Shown here piece by piece: positions 21,602 through 32,909 of a stretch of 64,000 bases of DNA (position 1 is its first letter; each line of letters starts with the position of its first letter). Location: positions 1,364,001 through 1,428,000 of the forward strand of contig CP110630.1 of assembly GCA_026210745.1 (NCBI GenBank), read 5' to 3'. The DNA is from Exobasidium rhododendri (lineage: Eukaryota; Basidiomycota; Exobasidiomycetes; Exobasidiales; Exobasidiaceae). The notes beneath the pieces were generated by a model. The model did not search any database, was not told the origin of the DNA, and saw only the letters and a program-made list of their open reading frames with translations. The position numbers and the translations under genes were made by a program.

Positions 21602-23396
21602 CTAGGACAGGAACCAGCTGGCGTTGGCGTACCAGGATAGCATTGGATTGCTTCCATCCTTGCAAGACGTCTTCTCTGTCTCAGCATATCGCTTTAGAAA
21701 GGTGCTGTGATCCAAGATACTTGCCGAATTGAGATCTTGATGCATGGCTTTGGCATGTACGTATTGCAATTGCTTGAAATTGGTAGGGAAGAAAATGTCG
21801 AAGAAGCCTTGCTGGACAGTGTAGGTGGTGACGGGTATCATGGTCCCTTCTAATCGAGTCTGTACAACGGGTGCATTGAGTCCCATGAGTGCTTCAGGGA
21901 GTGAATTGAAATCCGAGATAATGGCTCGATGTTTTGGGAAACTCTTGGCAAGGACGTCGAGAAGCTGTAGGCTACCAGTCGGAAGGAAATGAGGCTTCGT
22001 CAGATTAGGATAGAATGGAAAGTGCCTCGTCAGAACACCACGAATGCCTTTAGGCAGCCATGATAGGTAGTAAGGTGCTGTGGCAGGTAGTTTGGAAGAC
22101 GTCAAAGATTGGAGCAGTTGAAGATATCGAAGGATCATTTCATCTTTTACTGGCTCCCATAATTCGTGCATATCGCCAGATTCATCTATAGACACTATTG
22201 CTTCGTACGGCTCCATCGTATCAGTCGAGTAGCGCACGACATCATGAGTGAGATTGTCTAGCACCTCGAGAGCTATGAAGAAGCAGTTTTCCTTCTCCAC
22301 TTCTTTGTAATTGAAGATACTTTGGTTTATAATCTTAGCCTTTCCTGCCTTGACATGCTTACGGAGCACTGCCTCTTGTTGTTGTGCCAGGCGGGGAGAG
22401 ATCTCAATGATTTTGTACGTCGCTGTCTTGTAGATCTCAGGATGCTCATCAGCAAGGAATTCGAGAATGTCGAACGCTAGAGCACCCGACCCAGCACCAA
22501 CTTCGTATATCTGTAAAGGCTCCTCAACGCCCCCATCTGCTTTCGCCTCGATCATATACCGAGCAATGGCACGAGCATAATATGGCTGAGGATGTAGATG
22601 TAGGGATTGCAAAGTATACTTAGCGGCACGCTTCATAAGTCCTATCACCATACTTTCGTACCTTAAAAAGCTCTGTGGGTGTATGCCAGACCTGTCGCGC
22701 GGCCATTGCCTTTACGTCCCGATCATGTTCTCCTGCCTCCTTTTCACTTTGCGCCTGCCTAGCCGCATCCAGCTTGCCTTTTGTCTGCGCCGCTTCCATT
22801 CCTTCCTTCGAGAATGCATACGGCGTCTTTCTCTTTCCTCTCATGGTGTCTTGGTGGATCTCGTCATCTTTCTTTAGCGATTCTTCGAATTCACCATATC
22901 GTTCTTCTACTGCGACCATGAAATCCTTTTCATTCTTGATCTTTGAAAAGTCATAATTTCGATCTTGCTTGGCTCCGTCAGGCAGAAGTATGGCGTGTCG
23001 GCTGAAGTAGCCATAGTGTGGATTATACAGGGAATCATGGATAAAGTCTCTTGCCAGCATTCGGACTTTGCGAGGTCGGATCGTGCCTTTCGCTAGCGAT
23101 GATGCAGTGACTAGTGGAAATGTGTAATGCTCCTGCGTGGGAAGCAGGCTGAACGGATCGACGTTGTACTGCGTTCTGTGTCGATCGTTGTTGTCTTTCG
23201 AAGGTGCCATTGGAAACGAGGCGTTGCTGTCTTTCACCCTTCGCCTTTCCTTGGCTGACCCAAAAGGCTCTTCGCCGTGCTTTCGAGTATGTGGTGTGCA
23301 GACGAATTGACGGCACTGTTTTGACCCTCCTGCGACTCCTTGCTGCCACCTATGAGCAAGAGTAGCTGCTCGTTGCAGCTGATATCTTCTCAGCAT
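21602..23396 (-). CDS. NDUFAF7: Complex I assembly arginine methyltransferase NDUFAF7 (DUF185)
   Basis: Two exons, 23396-22662 and 22585-21602, giving 572 aa. The splice joins HTPTELFK to PYYARAIARYMI. A basic, acid-free N-terminus (MLRRYQLQRAATLAHRWQQG) is a mitochondrial presequence. RDFIHDSLYNPHYGYFSRH is the family N-motif. The SAM-binding loop is YEVGAGSGALAFDIL, followed by IIEISPRLAQQQ and FFIALEVLDNLTHDVV. NDUFAF7 dimethylates an arginine of the complex I subunit NDUFS2 early in assembly, so this fungus keeps complex I. About 80 inserted charged residues lie between the N-motif and the splice site. It shares a 151 bp promoter with the TMEM242-like gene. Confidence 0.92.
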
Positions 23397-23547
23397 GATG
23401 ACGAATTATAGTGATAGCCTAAGAAGGACGAGACCGCCCTTTCTTCTCAACCATGGTAGATATTTCGCGACTAGGTAATAATAATTCACTTTCCTCGACC
23501 TGGATGGCTCGAGCGTCGTCGATACAATTTTTCCCCTTTCTTCCTCG
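23397..23547. promoter_or_regulatory. Very short divergent promoter NDUFAF7 / TMEM242-like
   Basis: Only 151 bp separate the two start codons. It is the one mitochondrial promoter in the window without CACGTG. Confidence 0.5.
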
Positions 23548-24710
23548 ATGAATCAAGATCGGCACTTCTTCTCGCTTTCTATTCCTTCGCCCCAAGGCGC
23601 CGCAGCTGTGGAGATGACGATGACGGCATCCGATGAAGGAACGACATCAGCAGTCAGGTTGCCGTCTCGAAAGACGTACCTAACAACACTGTCCACTGTT
23701 GCTTTCATCACTGGACTAGGAATCGCTACGTTTGTCACGATTAGGAAAGGGAAGAAGATGCGATTGGAGGAACTACAGAGTAGTCTTCATACGACAGCTG
23801 ACAGGGCGGGGATCATTTCATCTCCTGCTGTCATCTCAAAAGTGGAGGAGGGTGGAAATGCTGCATCTCAAGGCCCGATTTCACTATTCAAAGAGATGAA
23901 CCGAGCGGTATTTCGAAGAGAGGGGAAGCGAGGTGAGGAAGTAGTCACATCAGACGCCCCGTCTGTCTTGTTGAGTCGACGTGGAAAGCAAGCAAAGGTC
24001 TCCGTTTTCGACTCTACCTCGGATGCACCACCGCCTTCTGTTCTCATGCGTGCTTCAGCCAAGTCAAGAGAGAAGGAAAGCTTCGCTCGTCAAGCAGAGC
24101 CACAGACAACACTTGCCAACGAAGAAATGGAACAGACGAAACAAGCAGAAATACTAGAGGACACTGGCGAATCACCTGTGGTCATGGCAGTAAAGGCGAT
24201 CGGTATTGCGACTGCTCTGGTGGGTACCGGAGCTTTCCTTGCTTGGGAGATTGCGAGAAGAGCGCTTGGTGTTCAGAACGTGAGTAGTTCTTAGAGTGGG
24301 GCAGACTTGTTTAAGTGCAGTCGTGTGACTCGCTCACTCGCACGTATTTGATACAATAGGTCGATGAACTGGTGGATCGGCTTGCAGATGTTATTCCTTC
24401 GCATTCCAGAAATCCTCTTGCGCTGGAAGGGGTGGGAGGTAAGGCAAGGACTTCCCTTCGCTCTTTGGCAAGTGAGCAAGACGAGGGAGAAGCAGAACTT
24501 GCGTTCTCTTCCATGGAAGTGGGCGAGCCATTGTCCATGGATGAGGCCCTGGAGGCGCTTGATGAGGCTGCTCGGAATGGAGAAGCCACCAAATGGGTTT
24601 CTATCTTGAGCAGGCAGTTGAACGCAGAAAGAGAGCAAGATTTGTATCAGAGGAGGCAAAGGTTGCTAGCAAAGCGGGAAAGTCTAGGGAGCGAGCATTT
24701 GTCTGTATAA
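23548..24710 (+). CDS. Two-helix mitochondrial membrane protein, TMEM242-like
   Basis: Two exons, 23548-24279 and 24360-24710, giving 360 aa. The first membrane segment is TVAFITGLGIATFVTI (about residues 50-66). It is followed by RKGKKMR and about 150 polar residues, then a second helix IGIATALVGTGAFLAWEIA. RRALGVQNV then joins VDELVDRLADVIP across the intron. Two glycine-rich helices with a KALG-like start and a GV..V.EL segment after the second recall TMEM242, an assembly factor for the ATP synthase c-ring and complex I. The resemblance is short, so the identification is tentative. The neighbour across the shared promoter is the complex I factor NDUFAF7, which fits. The C-terminal 110 residues are helical and acidic and unrecognised. 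Confidence 0.6.
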
Positions 24711-24789
24711 TACATTGAAGGAGGCATTGTTTGCTGGGATGGATATAAGTTCAAAAAGTCTTGTCTATGCAGAATGACAGGTTGAGAGG

Positions 24790-25512
24790 TCAGGACTTGC
24801 CGACTCGTGGTTGTCTCTTCTTGTTCTCTTGTTGAGTGTTGCCATTGGAATGACTCTGGTTGCGCTCCTTCTTTTGCGATGGCGATGGCGTCGATGCCTC
24901 GGAGATCGTGGGCCCGAATATCCTCTCCCTCGCTTTTCGATACTCTTCCTCTCTTTCCTTGAGCGTCTTCTGCTGTTCGTTGCTCTTGTCATTTACTGTT
25001 TTTCCGTACCCCGCTTTCTCACGACGAAGAATTTGAGGAGGTGGAGGAGCAGTTGGTTGAAGATGATCGTTGCCTCGATATGTGGATGAAGTAAGGCGTG
25101 GGTTCAAGACAGTCGAAGGCAAAGAACGATTTGTCAAGACAGGCTGAGGTTGAGGATCATCCCGATTACTAGGCGGGGGAGTAGTAGAAAAGGAGGAAGA
25201 AACGGGTGAATAAATGATCTCAAGAATTCCACCTGTGTCTGGCACTCACGCTTCCTGCCATAGTATCCTGCCATTCTGAGGAAGCGACGAGGAAGATTGA
25301 TTGCCATTCTTCAAGCGATCATAGACAGAACCGTCTCCTCCCCAAGCATCCTGTTGAGTGTCTACTATCCGAGAAGATGGTAAAAGTTTCACGTCCTTCG
25401 AACACCCTTTCTCTCGGTGGCTGTCGTCGCCTTCCGATTCAGAGGCTTCCCAATCATCTATCACTGTCTCCGACTCTACTGCTTTCTTTGTTGGCTTGAA
25501 TTTGATTGACAT
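24790..25512 (-). CDS. SUZ-domain protein (SZRD1-like)
   Basis: Two exons, 25512-25250 and 25168-24790, giving 213 aa. The intron uses GTGAGT and CCTAG and joins ILWQEA to NRDDPQPQP. A short VIDDWEASESEGDD box near the N-terminus is typical of SZRD1. The SUZ region follows: PPPPQILRREKAGYGK and then KTLKEREEEYRKARERIFG. SUZ domains bind RNA. The human homologue is a small protein of unclear function. The C-terminal tail is polar and basic. It lies upstream of, and on the same strand as, DPM1 (248 bp gap with a run of ten C residues). Confidence 0.8.
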
Positions 25513-25647
25513 ACGTCCAATGCAGTGCTGAATAGGAAGGAGTGACAAGAGGAAGATGGAAGCCTACCAAAGTCCAGAACACGATAAAACTAAACGCTCA
25601 AAGTGGAATTAATCACCTCATGCCTGAAAAAGGAGTGCGCGCTAACA

Positions 25648-25657
25648 CCCCCCCCCC
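25648..25657. repeat. Homopolymer C10
   Basis: Run of ten cytosines in the gap between SZRD1-like and DPM1. It is a possible site of sequencing length error. Confidence 0.8.
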
Positions 25658-25760
25658 ATTCGGCATGTTTAGGAGACCAGAAGTCACCACAGCACCTTGC
25701 ACGAAAGAGACGACAGGCTTTGCTTGTTGATACAGTAAACAAATTGCTAAGAAGGCAGAT

Positions 25761-26636
<876 letters not shown>

Positions 26637-26902
26637 GACGGTACTACTCGGCATATCAATCAACAGCGACGACAAGCTCATCAACTGACTGCTGGCATGC
26701 AGATAGTACGGGTGATCAGGAGCTTGGCTTCTACCAGTGAAGTATGCGACATGACTGCACCTTCAGTACTCCGATCAAGTCAAGCAGACCAACACCATGC
26801 TACACGTGTATAAATCGCGCTCAGATCAACTTTTGAGTATTTCGACTTTCGATCTATGGGAGCCTCACTAGTTTTCATCCCACTTCAGCTCTATGGATTA
26901 GG
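26637..26902. promoter_or_regulatory. Divergent promoter DPM1 / flavin reductase-like
   Basis: 266 bp with the sequence TACACGTGTATAAAT at 26801-26815, which combines a CACGTG box and a TATAAA-like element. It lies about 95 bp upstream of the plus-strand ATG. Confidence 0.5.
26803..26808. promoter_or_regulatory. CACGTG E-box (DPM1/flavin reductase promoter)
   Basis: The box is directly followed by a TATAAA-like sequence. Role inferred. Confidence 0.45.
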
Positions 26903-27682
26903 ATGGCAAGAGAGCGGATCACCAAGCTGATTTTGTCGTCCCCTTGTCCTCGAAGATCATACAGCAGTGTGTCCGCGAATGATCTCTCATCCTCCGTTCG
27001 CGCCCTGATGCGCAGCTCTGCTCAACCTGTCGCCGTCATCACAACCTTACTACCTCAGCAGCGGCAGCAGCAGCAGCTTGCCAACGGCGAAGACCCCACA
27101 GCCGCATATGTTCATGGTGCGACGCTTTCCAGCTTCACTACTGTGTCACTGGATCCCTCATTAGTTGCATTCAGCATTCGCACACCCAGTAGACTAGCTG
27201 ATGCTCTTCGAAGGACAATAGACGAAAGTACGAGAAGACCGCATTTCATCGTCAATATTCTGAGCAGTCTGCAAGGAAACGAGGCGAGCGAATTTGCAAA
27301 GCCGGGTCTCTCACCCCTAAAGCTGAAGAAGAACTGGTCTGAATTTGATCGTCTTCATCATCTTGGCAATGCAAAGCATCCTCTCTCGAAAGCACACTTT
27401 TTCCCATCAAAGATCGCCAAAGACGATGATGGGATTCCGGTTCCGGTGCTCAGTGACAGTCTCGGCTCATTGGCTTGCAGTATCGTGTCTAGACTGCCCC
27501 TCAAGGAATTGCAATTGGCAGCAGATCTTGGCGAACGCGAAGCAGAAGCAGATGTAGCAGGCTCTGAATTATTCATCGCCGAAGTTCATGGCGTCGAATA
27601 CGGAAGGGAACCGGTGGACGATGAGCAAGGCAAACTCCCTATGGTCTACTGGGATCAGCAATTTACAACAGTCATACGATGA
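26903..27682 (+). CDS. Flavin reductase-like FMN-binding split-barrel protein
   Basis: Single exon, 259 aa. The pattern SSAQPVAVITTLL, HGATLSSFTTVSLDPSLVAFSI and PHFIVNILSS is the flavin-reductase split barrel that binds FMN near the dimer interface. The C-terminal half contains LACSIVSRLP and FIAEVHGVEYG, also standard. Such proteins in fungi reduce free flavin or serve as partners of monooxygenases, and some act in mitochondria. The first 30 residues are basic and Ser-rich (MARERITKLILSSPCPRRSY), which would allow mitochondrial import. A Gln run lies in the middle of the N-half. Confidence 0.85.
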   Translation: MARERITKLILSSPCPRRSYSSVSANDLSSSVRALMRSSAQPVAVITTLLPQQRQQQQLANGEDPTAAYVHGATLSSFTTVSLDPSLVAFSIRTPSRLADALRRTIDESTRRPHFIVNILSSLQGNEASEFAKPGLSPLKLKKNWSEFDRLHHLGNAKHPLSKAHFFPSKIAKDDDGIPVPVLSDSLGSLACSIVSRLPLKELQLAADLGEREAEADVAGSELFIAEVHGVEYGREPVDDEQGKLPMVYWDQQFTTVIR

Positions 27683-27838
27683 TGGCACCTTGACTTCTAC
27701 TTATGACAATCAAGATTTGGAGTTCTTGGCACCACAGGCTGAAAATGCGTCGACCCACACGGAGAGTATAGAGTGTGGAAGGGAGACTCTACATTGAAAC
27801 GATCTCTACTGTGGTGAGGATTGATAGTTTCTAGCTGT

Positions 27839-29126
27839 TTACATGCCAAACATGCCTGTGCCGTCTCGGATCTTGGCAACCTCGCTCGCTGTCAAAGGGT
27901 TCAGATCAGTCATACGAACCGGCGAACACTAGGACCACCGTACTCACCGCTTAGGTGGACTTTCTGCGATTGCAAGAAGTCTTCGAAGACCTTGACCTGA
28001 AGGGAATGCATAAAGTACGTAAGGCTCAAGATGGCTCCACCATTCTCTCCCTTAAGTACACCCACCAACTCTGCCTCCCCCTTCACCCTTCCTGGTGACG
28101 CACTAGGACTTGCACTTCCATCCTCTTTCATAAATCTACTTTCCAAGTAGTCTCGTAGACCATTCCAAAATTCGACATTGGTGATGTTGTTGTATTGTAA
28201 TCTAGAAATACCGCTGCCGCTGCTTCCTCCTGGACTGCTTAGACCAGCACCCATGTCAGGAAATTGAGTCGAGCCGCCCGGGTGATCGCCTGGAGTGAGT
28301 GGTCGAGGAGCATTAAGAGCAGCTTTACCAGCTGTATCGTTGGAATCGGTGGTCAGGATCAGCTCTGGAATAGAGATATTGGATGATGTCGATCGATGAT
28401 GAACTCGAGCACCACGTTGGGCCGTCGACGTATCCAATGTAGCCGGTCGTCGTGCTGCATCACTAGAAAGGGTCGTTGCAGAAGGAGCTGGAGCAGCTTG
28501 TGCCACCGAAGGAGTAGTAGACATGTCGGCGTATTGCTGGAAAAGTAGGGTAAACTTGCGATCAGCAGAGTATCGTCTAGATGAACTATCCTTGGACATT
28601 GCTCACCTTTGGCGTGTAGGTCTTTTGAGAGAAGGCGTGGAGTTGAGCAATTTCTACCTTGAGAAGGTCGTTGACTGTACTCAGTGAGAGAGCAATTAGA
28701 CTTATGTCTCAGACGTGGACCGCGTATACTGCAGCAACTCTTACTCACTCAGACGATGTCTTTTCAGCGTGTTGAGTCTGGAGAAAAGCACCGAAAGGAA
28801 GCGGTCAACGACAAGGAATGAATTCGGTTCTCCTGCTCCTACCTGGACTCACCCTTCGAATACCTCCGAAACAATAATAACGTCGTATGCCTGAAGTGGA
28901 AGAGCTTTCGTGTTGTTAGTTGTGTTTGCCTTTTTCTCTCAAACTTCCCTGTCCGACCTACCTGTCCACAACCTCCTGAAACGTCTGAGACAACCTGTCA
29001 TCGTCGATCACGTCCCCCTAATCAGCCTGGCATTTGACTGCTTCTCCCTATGAAGATGCTCACCAGTGCAGATATGCTATTAACCTTTGATCGAATGGCA
29101 GTCTCTAGATCCAACTGTGACACCAT
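27839..29126 (-). CDS. BolA-family protein with long C-terminal extension
   Basis: Seven exons: 29126-29064, 28994-28962, 28890-28853, 28777-28749, 28674-28607, 28536-27948 and 27888-27839, giving 289 aa. Residues 1-84 are a complete BolA domain: LETAIRSKVNSISAL, VVSDVSGGCGQAYDVIIVSE, FEGLNTLKRHRL and EIAQLHAFSQKTYTPK. The invariant C and H of the Fe-S/glutaredoxin site are present. BolA proteins normally end soon after TP-x-Q. Here the frame runs on through an intron into about 120 disordered residues and a final 80-residue ordered part (NVEFWNGLRDYLESRFM, LSLTYFMHSLQVKVFEDFLQ, a basic end). The extension is not recognised. BolA proteins act in Fe-S cluster delivery and iron sensing. It is divergent from NDUFB3. 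Confidence 0.85.
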
Positions 29127-29628
29127 GGATACGCTGAAGGACGATCTAGCAAAGAATAGAACCAAAGGAAGCAGGGAGATGGAGAAGAGATTGTTGGACT
29201 TGCTCGACAACCAAATGTCTCCTTGCTTGGTCTGTGCTTCATAGAGAGGCGCGACTTGAGCAAATTCGAGATCGGGGCGAGCATCCGACGCCACGTGTGA
29301 AGAGCCTTGTCACTCTCTTGTCTCATTACATCCCAAACCGCTACCCTTAGGATACATCTCTCCATCACGATTTACGAACCGGAGATCGGATCCAAGGTGA
29401 GCACAATGGATGTGATGCCTTACTGCGAGATATGAGCTAAAGACAGTACCTTTGATCATTCTAGCCAACGCAGCTTTGTCTCCGCGCATCTAGAGAAGAA
29501 GTGGTGTCAGCTTGATTGGTACTCGAGAGGTGAGGAGATTGTTTCTACTTGGCGCCGCCAGTGCTGTCGTGGTAAGAGGGGTGGTTTTTGGCTTACGTTC
29601 TCCAACCGTCAGGCTGTCTGCAAACACC
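29127..29628. promoter_or_regulatory. Divergent region BolA / NDUFB3
   Basis: 502 bp between start codons, with CACGTG at 29292-29297. Short open frames occur on both strands, for example a minus-strand ATG near 29490 followed by a GTACTG donor-like site. None could be joined into a recognisable gene, so an additional small gene is neither supported nor excluded. Confidence 0.4.
29292..29297. promoter_or_regulatory. CACGTG E-box (BolA/NDUFB3 promoter)
   Basis: Context GCCACGTGTGA, 166 bp from the BolA ATG. Role inferred. Confidence 0.5.
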
Positions 29629-29859
29629 ATGCCGTCTATATATCGTGATCCCTGGGCCAAGAGAGAAGCTTGGCGGAAACACCCAGTCTTTTCCAACCAC
29701 TTTATGTTCCGAAACTTCATGCCCGGTATTGGTCTCGGAGCGGCGGCCTTTGTTGCATACGTCGGCGTAGACATGCTCTTCCATCCTAGTAATCTGGAAA
29801 AGCTCAAAGAGGACGCCAAGAAGCAAAAGGAAGGAAAGAAGCTCTTTGGCCTGTCATAA
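29629..29859 (+). CDS. NDUFB3: Complex I B12 subunit NDUFB3
   Basis: Single exon, 76 aa from the ATG of MPSIYRDPWAKREAWR. The pattern is diagnostic for B12: a DPW-x-x-x-E-x-WR N-terminus, HPVFSNHFMFRNFMPG, then one membrane helix GLGAAAFVAYVGVDMLF and a short Lys-rich tail. B12 is a small accessory subunit in the membrane arm of NADH dehydrogenase. The size equals the family norm. The open frame extends upstream of this ATG, but the earlier part is not conserved in sequence style and is taken as 5' UTR. Confidence 0.9.
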   Translation: MPSIYRDPWAKREAWRKHPVFSNHFMFRNFMPGIGLGAAAFVAYVGVDMLFHPSNLEKLKEDAKKQKEGKKLFGLS

Positions 29860-30022
29860 GAACATATGCAATGAGACATTCGTTGAGACTCATTCTGTCG
29901 GGCGAAGGCGAGAAGAGAAGATGGGCTTCCATGTATGGAGAGCAGAGATGAGTATGGTACATGAGAGAAGCCTGATGCCCCTCGTGTTCGATGCTGTAGA
30001 CCACTTGGTGAACATTGACATG

Positions 30023-30719
30023 TCAACCGAGGAAATTCACGACGAAGAAGTGGAGCACGACAGACCCAAAGATAAAGTCTCCAAATGCCCTGTAAGATCG
30101 ATTTGATAAGTTCAGCTCTACAGCAGCAATTTTAAGTAACTCCCCTCCTCCTTCCCATTGATAAGCTGCCGGACTAACCTTTCTGGTGATATGCTGGGAA
30201 ACTCCTCGCTATTCGATTTGTTACACTGAATCCGTAGTGAAGCAGCGAGTACAAATTGACCGACTGTGGCAGCAAATCTGTAGTAACACGAAAGCAGGTG
30301 ATAGAGGATGCGCATCAGAAGTAGCTCCTTCTGCTGTATGATTCATATTGCCCCTTCTCACGCCGAGAATGTCGGCATCCATAACTCACCCAGCGATGAA
30401 ACTATTAAAAGGGAAATTGGTAATGGCGAAACAATAAACGAATTGCAGAACTCCTGAGATCATCAAGAACGTGCAAAAGGCGTCTACAAGCTTCAGTCGT
30501 GCCGGTGTATTGTCTTGGTATGAATTGACTAGAGTCTTAATCGCATTGGAGGTAGAGTCGGATCGTGAAGTAGAGAGTTGTGATCGTGGTCTGTTGAAGA
30601 GTGCGGGAAGGGACAGGACGTGAGACGTGGTACTCGGGCGTATCAAACCATATCTTCACTCACCCAACCACGACCTTTGGCGGACCATCTGCCTGTGTCT
30701 TCTTGGCTGTTCGATTCAT
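30023..30719 (-). CDS. OST2: Oligosaccharyltransferase subunit DAD1/Ost2
   Basis: Four exons: 30719-30664, 30590-30390, 30277-30179 and 30089-30023, giving 140 aa. The chain reads LVNSYQDNTPARLKLVDAFC, then LMISGVLQFVYC, FPFNSFIAG joined to FAATVGQFVLAASLR, and finally ERAFGDFIFGSVVLHFFVV. The end FLG is typical of DAD1. Three membrane helices are present. DAD1/Ost2 is a structural subunit of the ER complex that transfers the dolichol-linked glycan to nascent proteins. It links functionally to DPM1 about 4 kb away. It is divergent from the MZM1-like gene. Confidence 0.95.
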
Positions 30720-30952
30720 CACGGTGTGTACCCTTCGTAGGACTTAGTGGCCACCTGTGTCTTCTGAAGTAGGGGAACCGGGAAGGTGCTCAAATGGCTT
30801 GAAATGCAACAGCGCAACGGGGGGGACGCACAGATCCTGAGTCACGTGAACCAAGTCTCATTCAATCTTCTCGTCGCCGTCCATTACCGACGGTAGATGG
30901 GACTTCGGCTTGTCAAATCTTGGAAGGAGCACTCTTGCCTTCCATCGCAACG
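30720..30952. promoter_or_regulatory. Divergent promoter OST2 / MZM1-like
   Basis: 233 bp with CACGTG at 30843-30848 in the fully palindromic context TCACGTGA, 105 bp upstream of the MZM1-like ATG. Confidence 0.5.
30843..30848. promoter_or_regulatory. CACGTG E-box (OST2/MZM1 promoter)
   Basis: An 8-bp palindrome, TCACGTGA, which is the preferred Cbf1-type context. Role inferred. Confidence 0.5.
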
Positions 30953-31819
30953 ATGTCATTCACAACAGCACAACGACAACGGGCCATCGGTCTGTATAAG
31001 CAGCTACTCCGGACGTCGTCGCAGACATTTCAAGGGGATGCAGCCACCGCTGGTGCCTGGCGTCAGCAGGTAAGAGACCAGTTTCAGGCTGCTTCGCAAG
31101 AGACGGATTCTCTCAAGATTGATGAAGGCCTTCGAACATGGGAGGACGTCGTCAAAGTACTGCGACACAATGTAGTACAAGGAGAGTTTAAAGAGGATCG
31201 CAAAGTCTTCCACCTCAATTTCACAAAAGATACCGAGTTGGGCTCGAACGAGTCGGTCAGGCAGGGGCGGAAGCAACAATTGGAGCAATTGCGAGCGAAT
31301 AAAGGATTCTCCGGGTGTGGTGGGTCTTCCTCAGCGGGAGGTCCTTCATCCGTGCGCCAATTTTCTACACATGCGTATGCTCAATCTGCAAAGGCACCAG
31401 TCTCATCTCATCTGCCTCGACCTGCCGCTCAATTTCCACAAATGACTCTCCTTTCTGACGGTTCCTCTATTCAGCTGACAACTACGTCACCCCGATCGAC
31501 AGTTCGTTTGACTAGAGATATCACCAATCATCCTCTTTGGAATCCAAGTATGGACAGGACTGGAGGAGCAAGTGAGGACGATGAAAGCGGTCGATTGGGA
31601 AGATTCAGGAGACGATTTGGTGGTGCGGAAGAGGTCATAGCTGAACCTAGCGCGGGCGAAGGAGGAGAAGTCACTACGACAGAAGCTACTAGCGCCCCAG
31701 CACCAGGAACACAGGGTGACTTTGGCGCTGATGATCTGGATTGGATGAGTGTGGGGGGTCGAGAAGCTAGGGCGGGATCACCGCTCGCCAATAAAAAGGT
31801 TGGTAAAGGGAAGAAGTAG
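30953..31819 (+). CDS. MZM1: LYR-motif complex III assembly factor, MZM1/LYRM7-like
   Basis: Single exon, 288 aa. The N-terminal 80 residues form the LYR three-helix domain: RQRAIGLYKQLLRTSSQTF (LYK at residues 14-16), a Gly-Asp turn, QQVRDQFQAASQETDSLKI, and the diagnostic VVKVLRHNVVQGEF. The LRxNVVQG ending is specific to Mzm1/LYRM7, which hands the Rieske iron-sulphur protein to complex III in the mitochondrial matrix. Known homologues are about 100-125 aa. Here about 200 extra residues follow, polar at first and then acidic (RLGRFRRRFGG, FGADDLDWMSVGG) with a basic end. Confidence 0.82.
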   Translation: MSFTTAQRQRAIGLYKQLLRTSSQTFQGDAATAGAWRQQVRDQFQAASQETDSLKIDEGLRTWEDVVKVLRHNVVQGEFKEDRKVFHLNFTKDTELGSNESVRQGRKQQLEQLRANKGFSGCGGSSSAGGPSSVRQFSTHAYAQSAKAPVSSHLPRPAAQFPQMTLLSDGSSIQLTTTSPRSTVRLTRDITNHPLWNPSMDRTGGASEDDESGRLGRFRRRFGGAEEVIAEPSAGEGGEVTTTEATSAPAPGTQGDFGADDLDWMSVGGREARAGSPLANKKVGKGKK

Positions 31820-31878
31820 ATTGTAATAGTGTCAATTTGGATAACGAAAAGCAATGGTGGAAAGTAGGTGGTAGTACT

Positions 31879-32909
31879 TTATGGTGCATTCTGACTCAGT
31901 GTTTGCGATTCGATGGCCCCTCTTTGGCCTCGGTCAAGGGAATCGAGAGCTGATTAGAGATATATATAGGAGGAAGTCAGTAAGGAAGCTCTTCAGCTCT
32001 AAGTCAATTTTTTGATCACCCACCCTGCATGTCTTCCGCACTTAATTCGAAATCGAGAGTTTCTGCATTCTCTTTCTGTCTTACTGGATTGCTGCTCTTT
32101 GGCAAGGCAATGATTCCATGTTGCACCAACCACCTCAGCATGACTTGAGCTTCGGATCGATCATTGCGTTTCGCCACTTCCACCAAAGTCTTTTCACCGT
32201 AATACTGTCCTCTTGCCAAGGGACAATAAGCTTGAACTACGATCCCGTTCTCTTCACACTTTTGGCGTAATTCTTTTTGAGCAAAGAATGGGTGACACTC
32301 GATTTGATTGACGACTGGTTTAACTTTCGGATTACTCTTCATCATCTCATCAATATGATGTAGGCCGAAATTCGACACGCCGAGAGAACGAATCTGGCCT
32401 GACTCGACGTATTTACTCAGTGTCTCCCACGTCTTTAGTCTGAACTCTTTTCCGCCATCGGGAGCGTGTAGCAATACCAGATCCCAATAATCCAGTCCGG
32501 AACGATCGAGGGAATTCTGATAGGCTTTCTCGGTCTTGGAGCCCCCACCCATGTCGTTTGTGAACAGCTTTGTCGTGGCATAGATTTCTGACCTGGGTAT
32601 CCCACTTTCTCGAATCGCTTTCCCGACTTCTGCTTCGTTCTGGTAGTAGCGTGCTGTATCTATAGATCGATAGCCTACTACTGTCAGTGAATGCTTGAGA
32701 GCTTCATAGGCTTCGTTACCTCGCATTGCCCAAGCACCTATTCCAAATCTTGGTTGTTGCGTACCATCTTGAAGCTTGATCGTAGACGCAAGTGTTAGCT
32801 TGTCTCCTGATTTGGGCGCGAATGGTGACGATGACGATGATGGAGAGGACATATTGCTGGATATCGAGAATCGTCGTTGCAAGGGCGCAAGTCTTACTCG
32901 AAGTGGCAT
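31879..32909 (-). CDS. Aldo-keto reductase
   Basis: Two exons, 32909-32024 and 31949-31879, giving 318 aa. The catalytic tetrad is visible: D84 and Y89 in RSIDTARYYQNE, K114 in ATTKLF and H148 in DLVLLHAP. The family also shows LGVSNFGLHHIDEMM, VNQIECHPFF, VVQAYCPLARG and IALPKSSNP (NADPH-binding loop). The final exon adds LDSLDRGQRGAIE, the usual C-terminal helix. The first 25 residues are basic and Ser-rich (MPLRVRLAPLQRRFSISS) and could direct import to mitochondria. An internal ATG at residue 20 would give a cytosolic form. It reduces an aldehyde or ketone; the substrate is unknown. Confidence 0.92.

Noticed and set aside
28962-29017. Alternative BolA exon reading GDVIDDD from an acceptor at 29018
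   Set aside because: It breaks the phase to the next exon. The acceptor at 28995 gives VVSDVSGGCGQ in frame, exactly the BolA pattern.
29105-29490. Possible extra small gene with ATG near 29490 (minus) or open frame at 29050-29244 (plus)
   Set aside because: The plus frame is antisense to the first BolA exon, and no splice combination on the minus strand gave a recognisable or phase-consistent protein.
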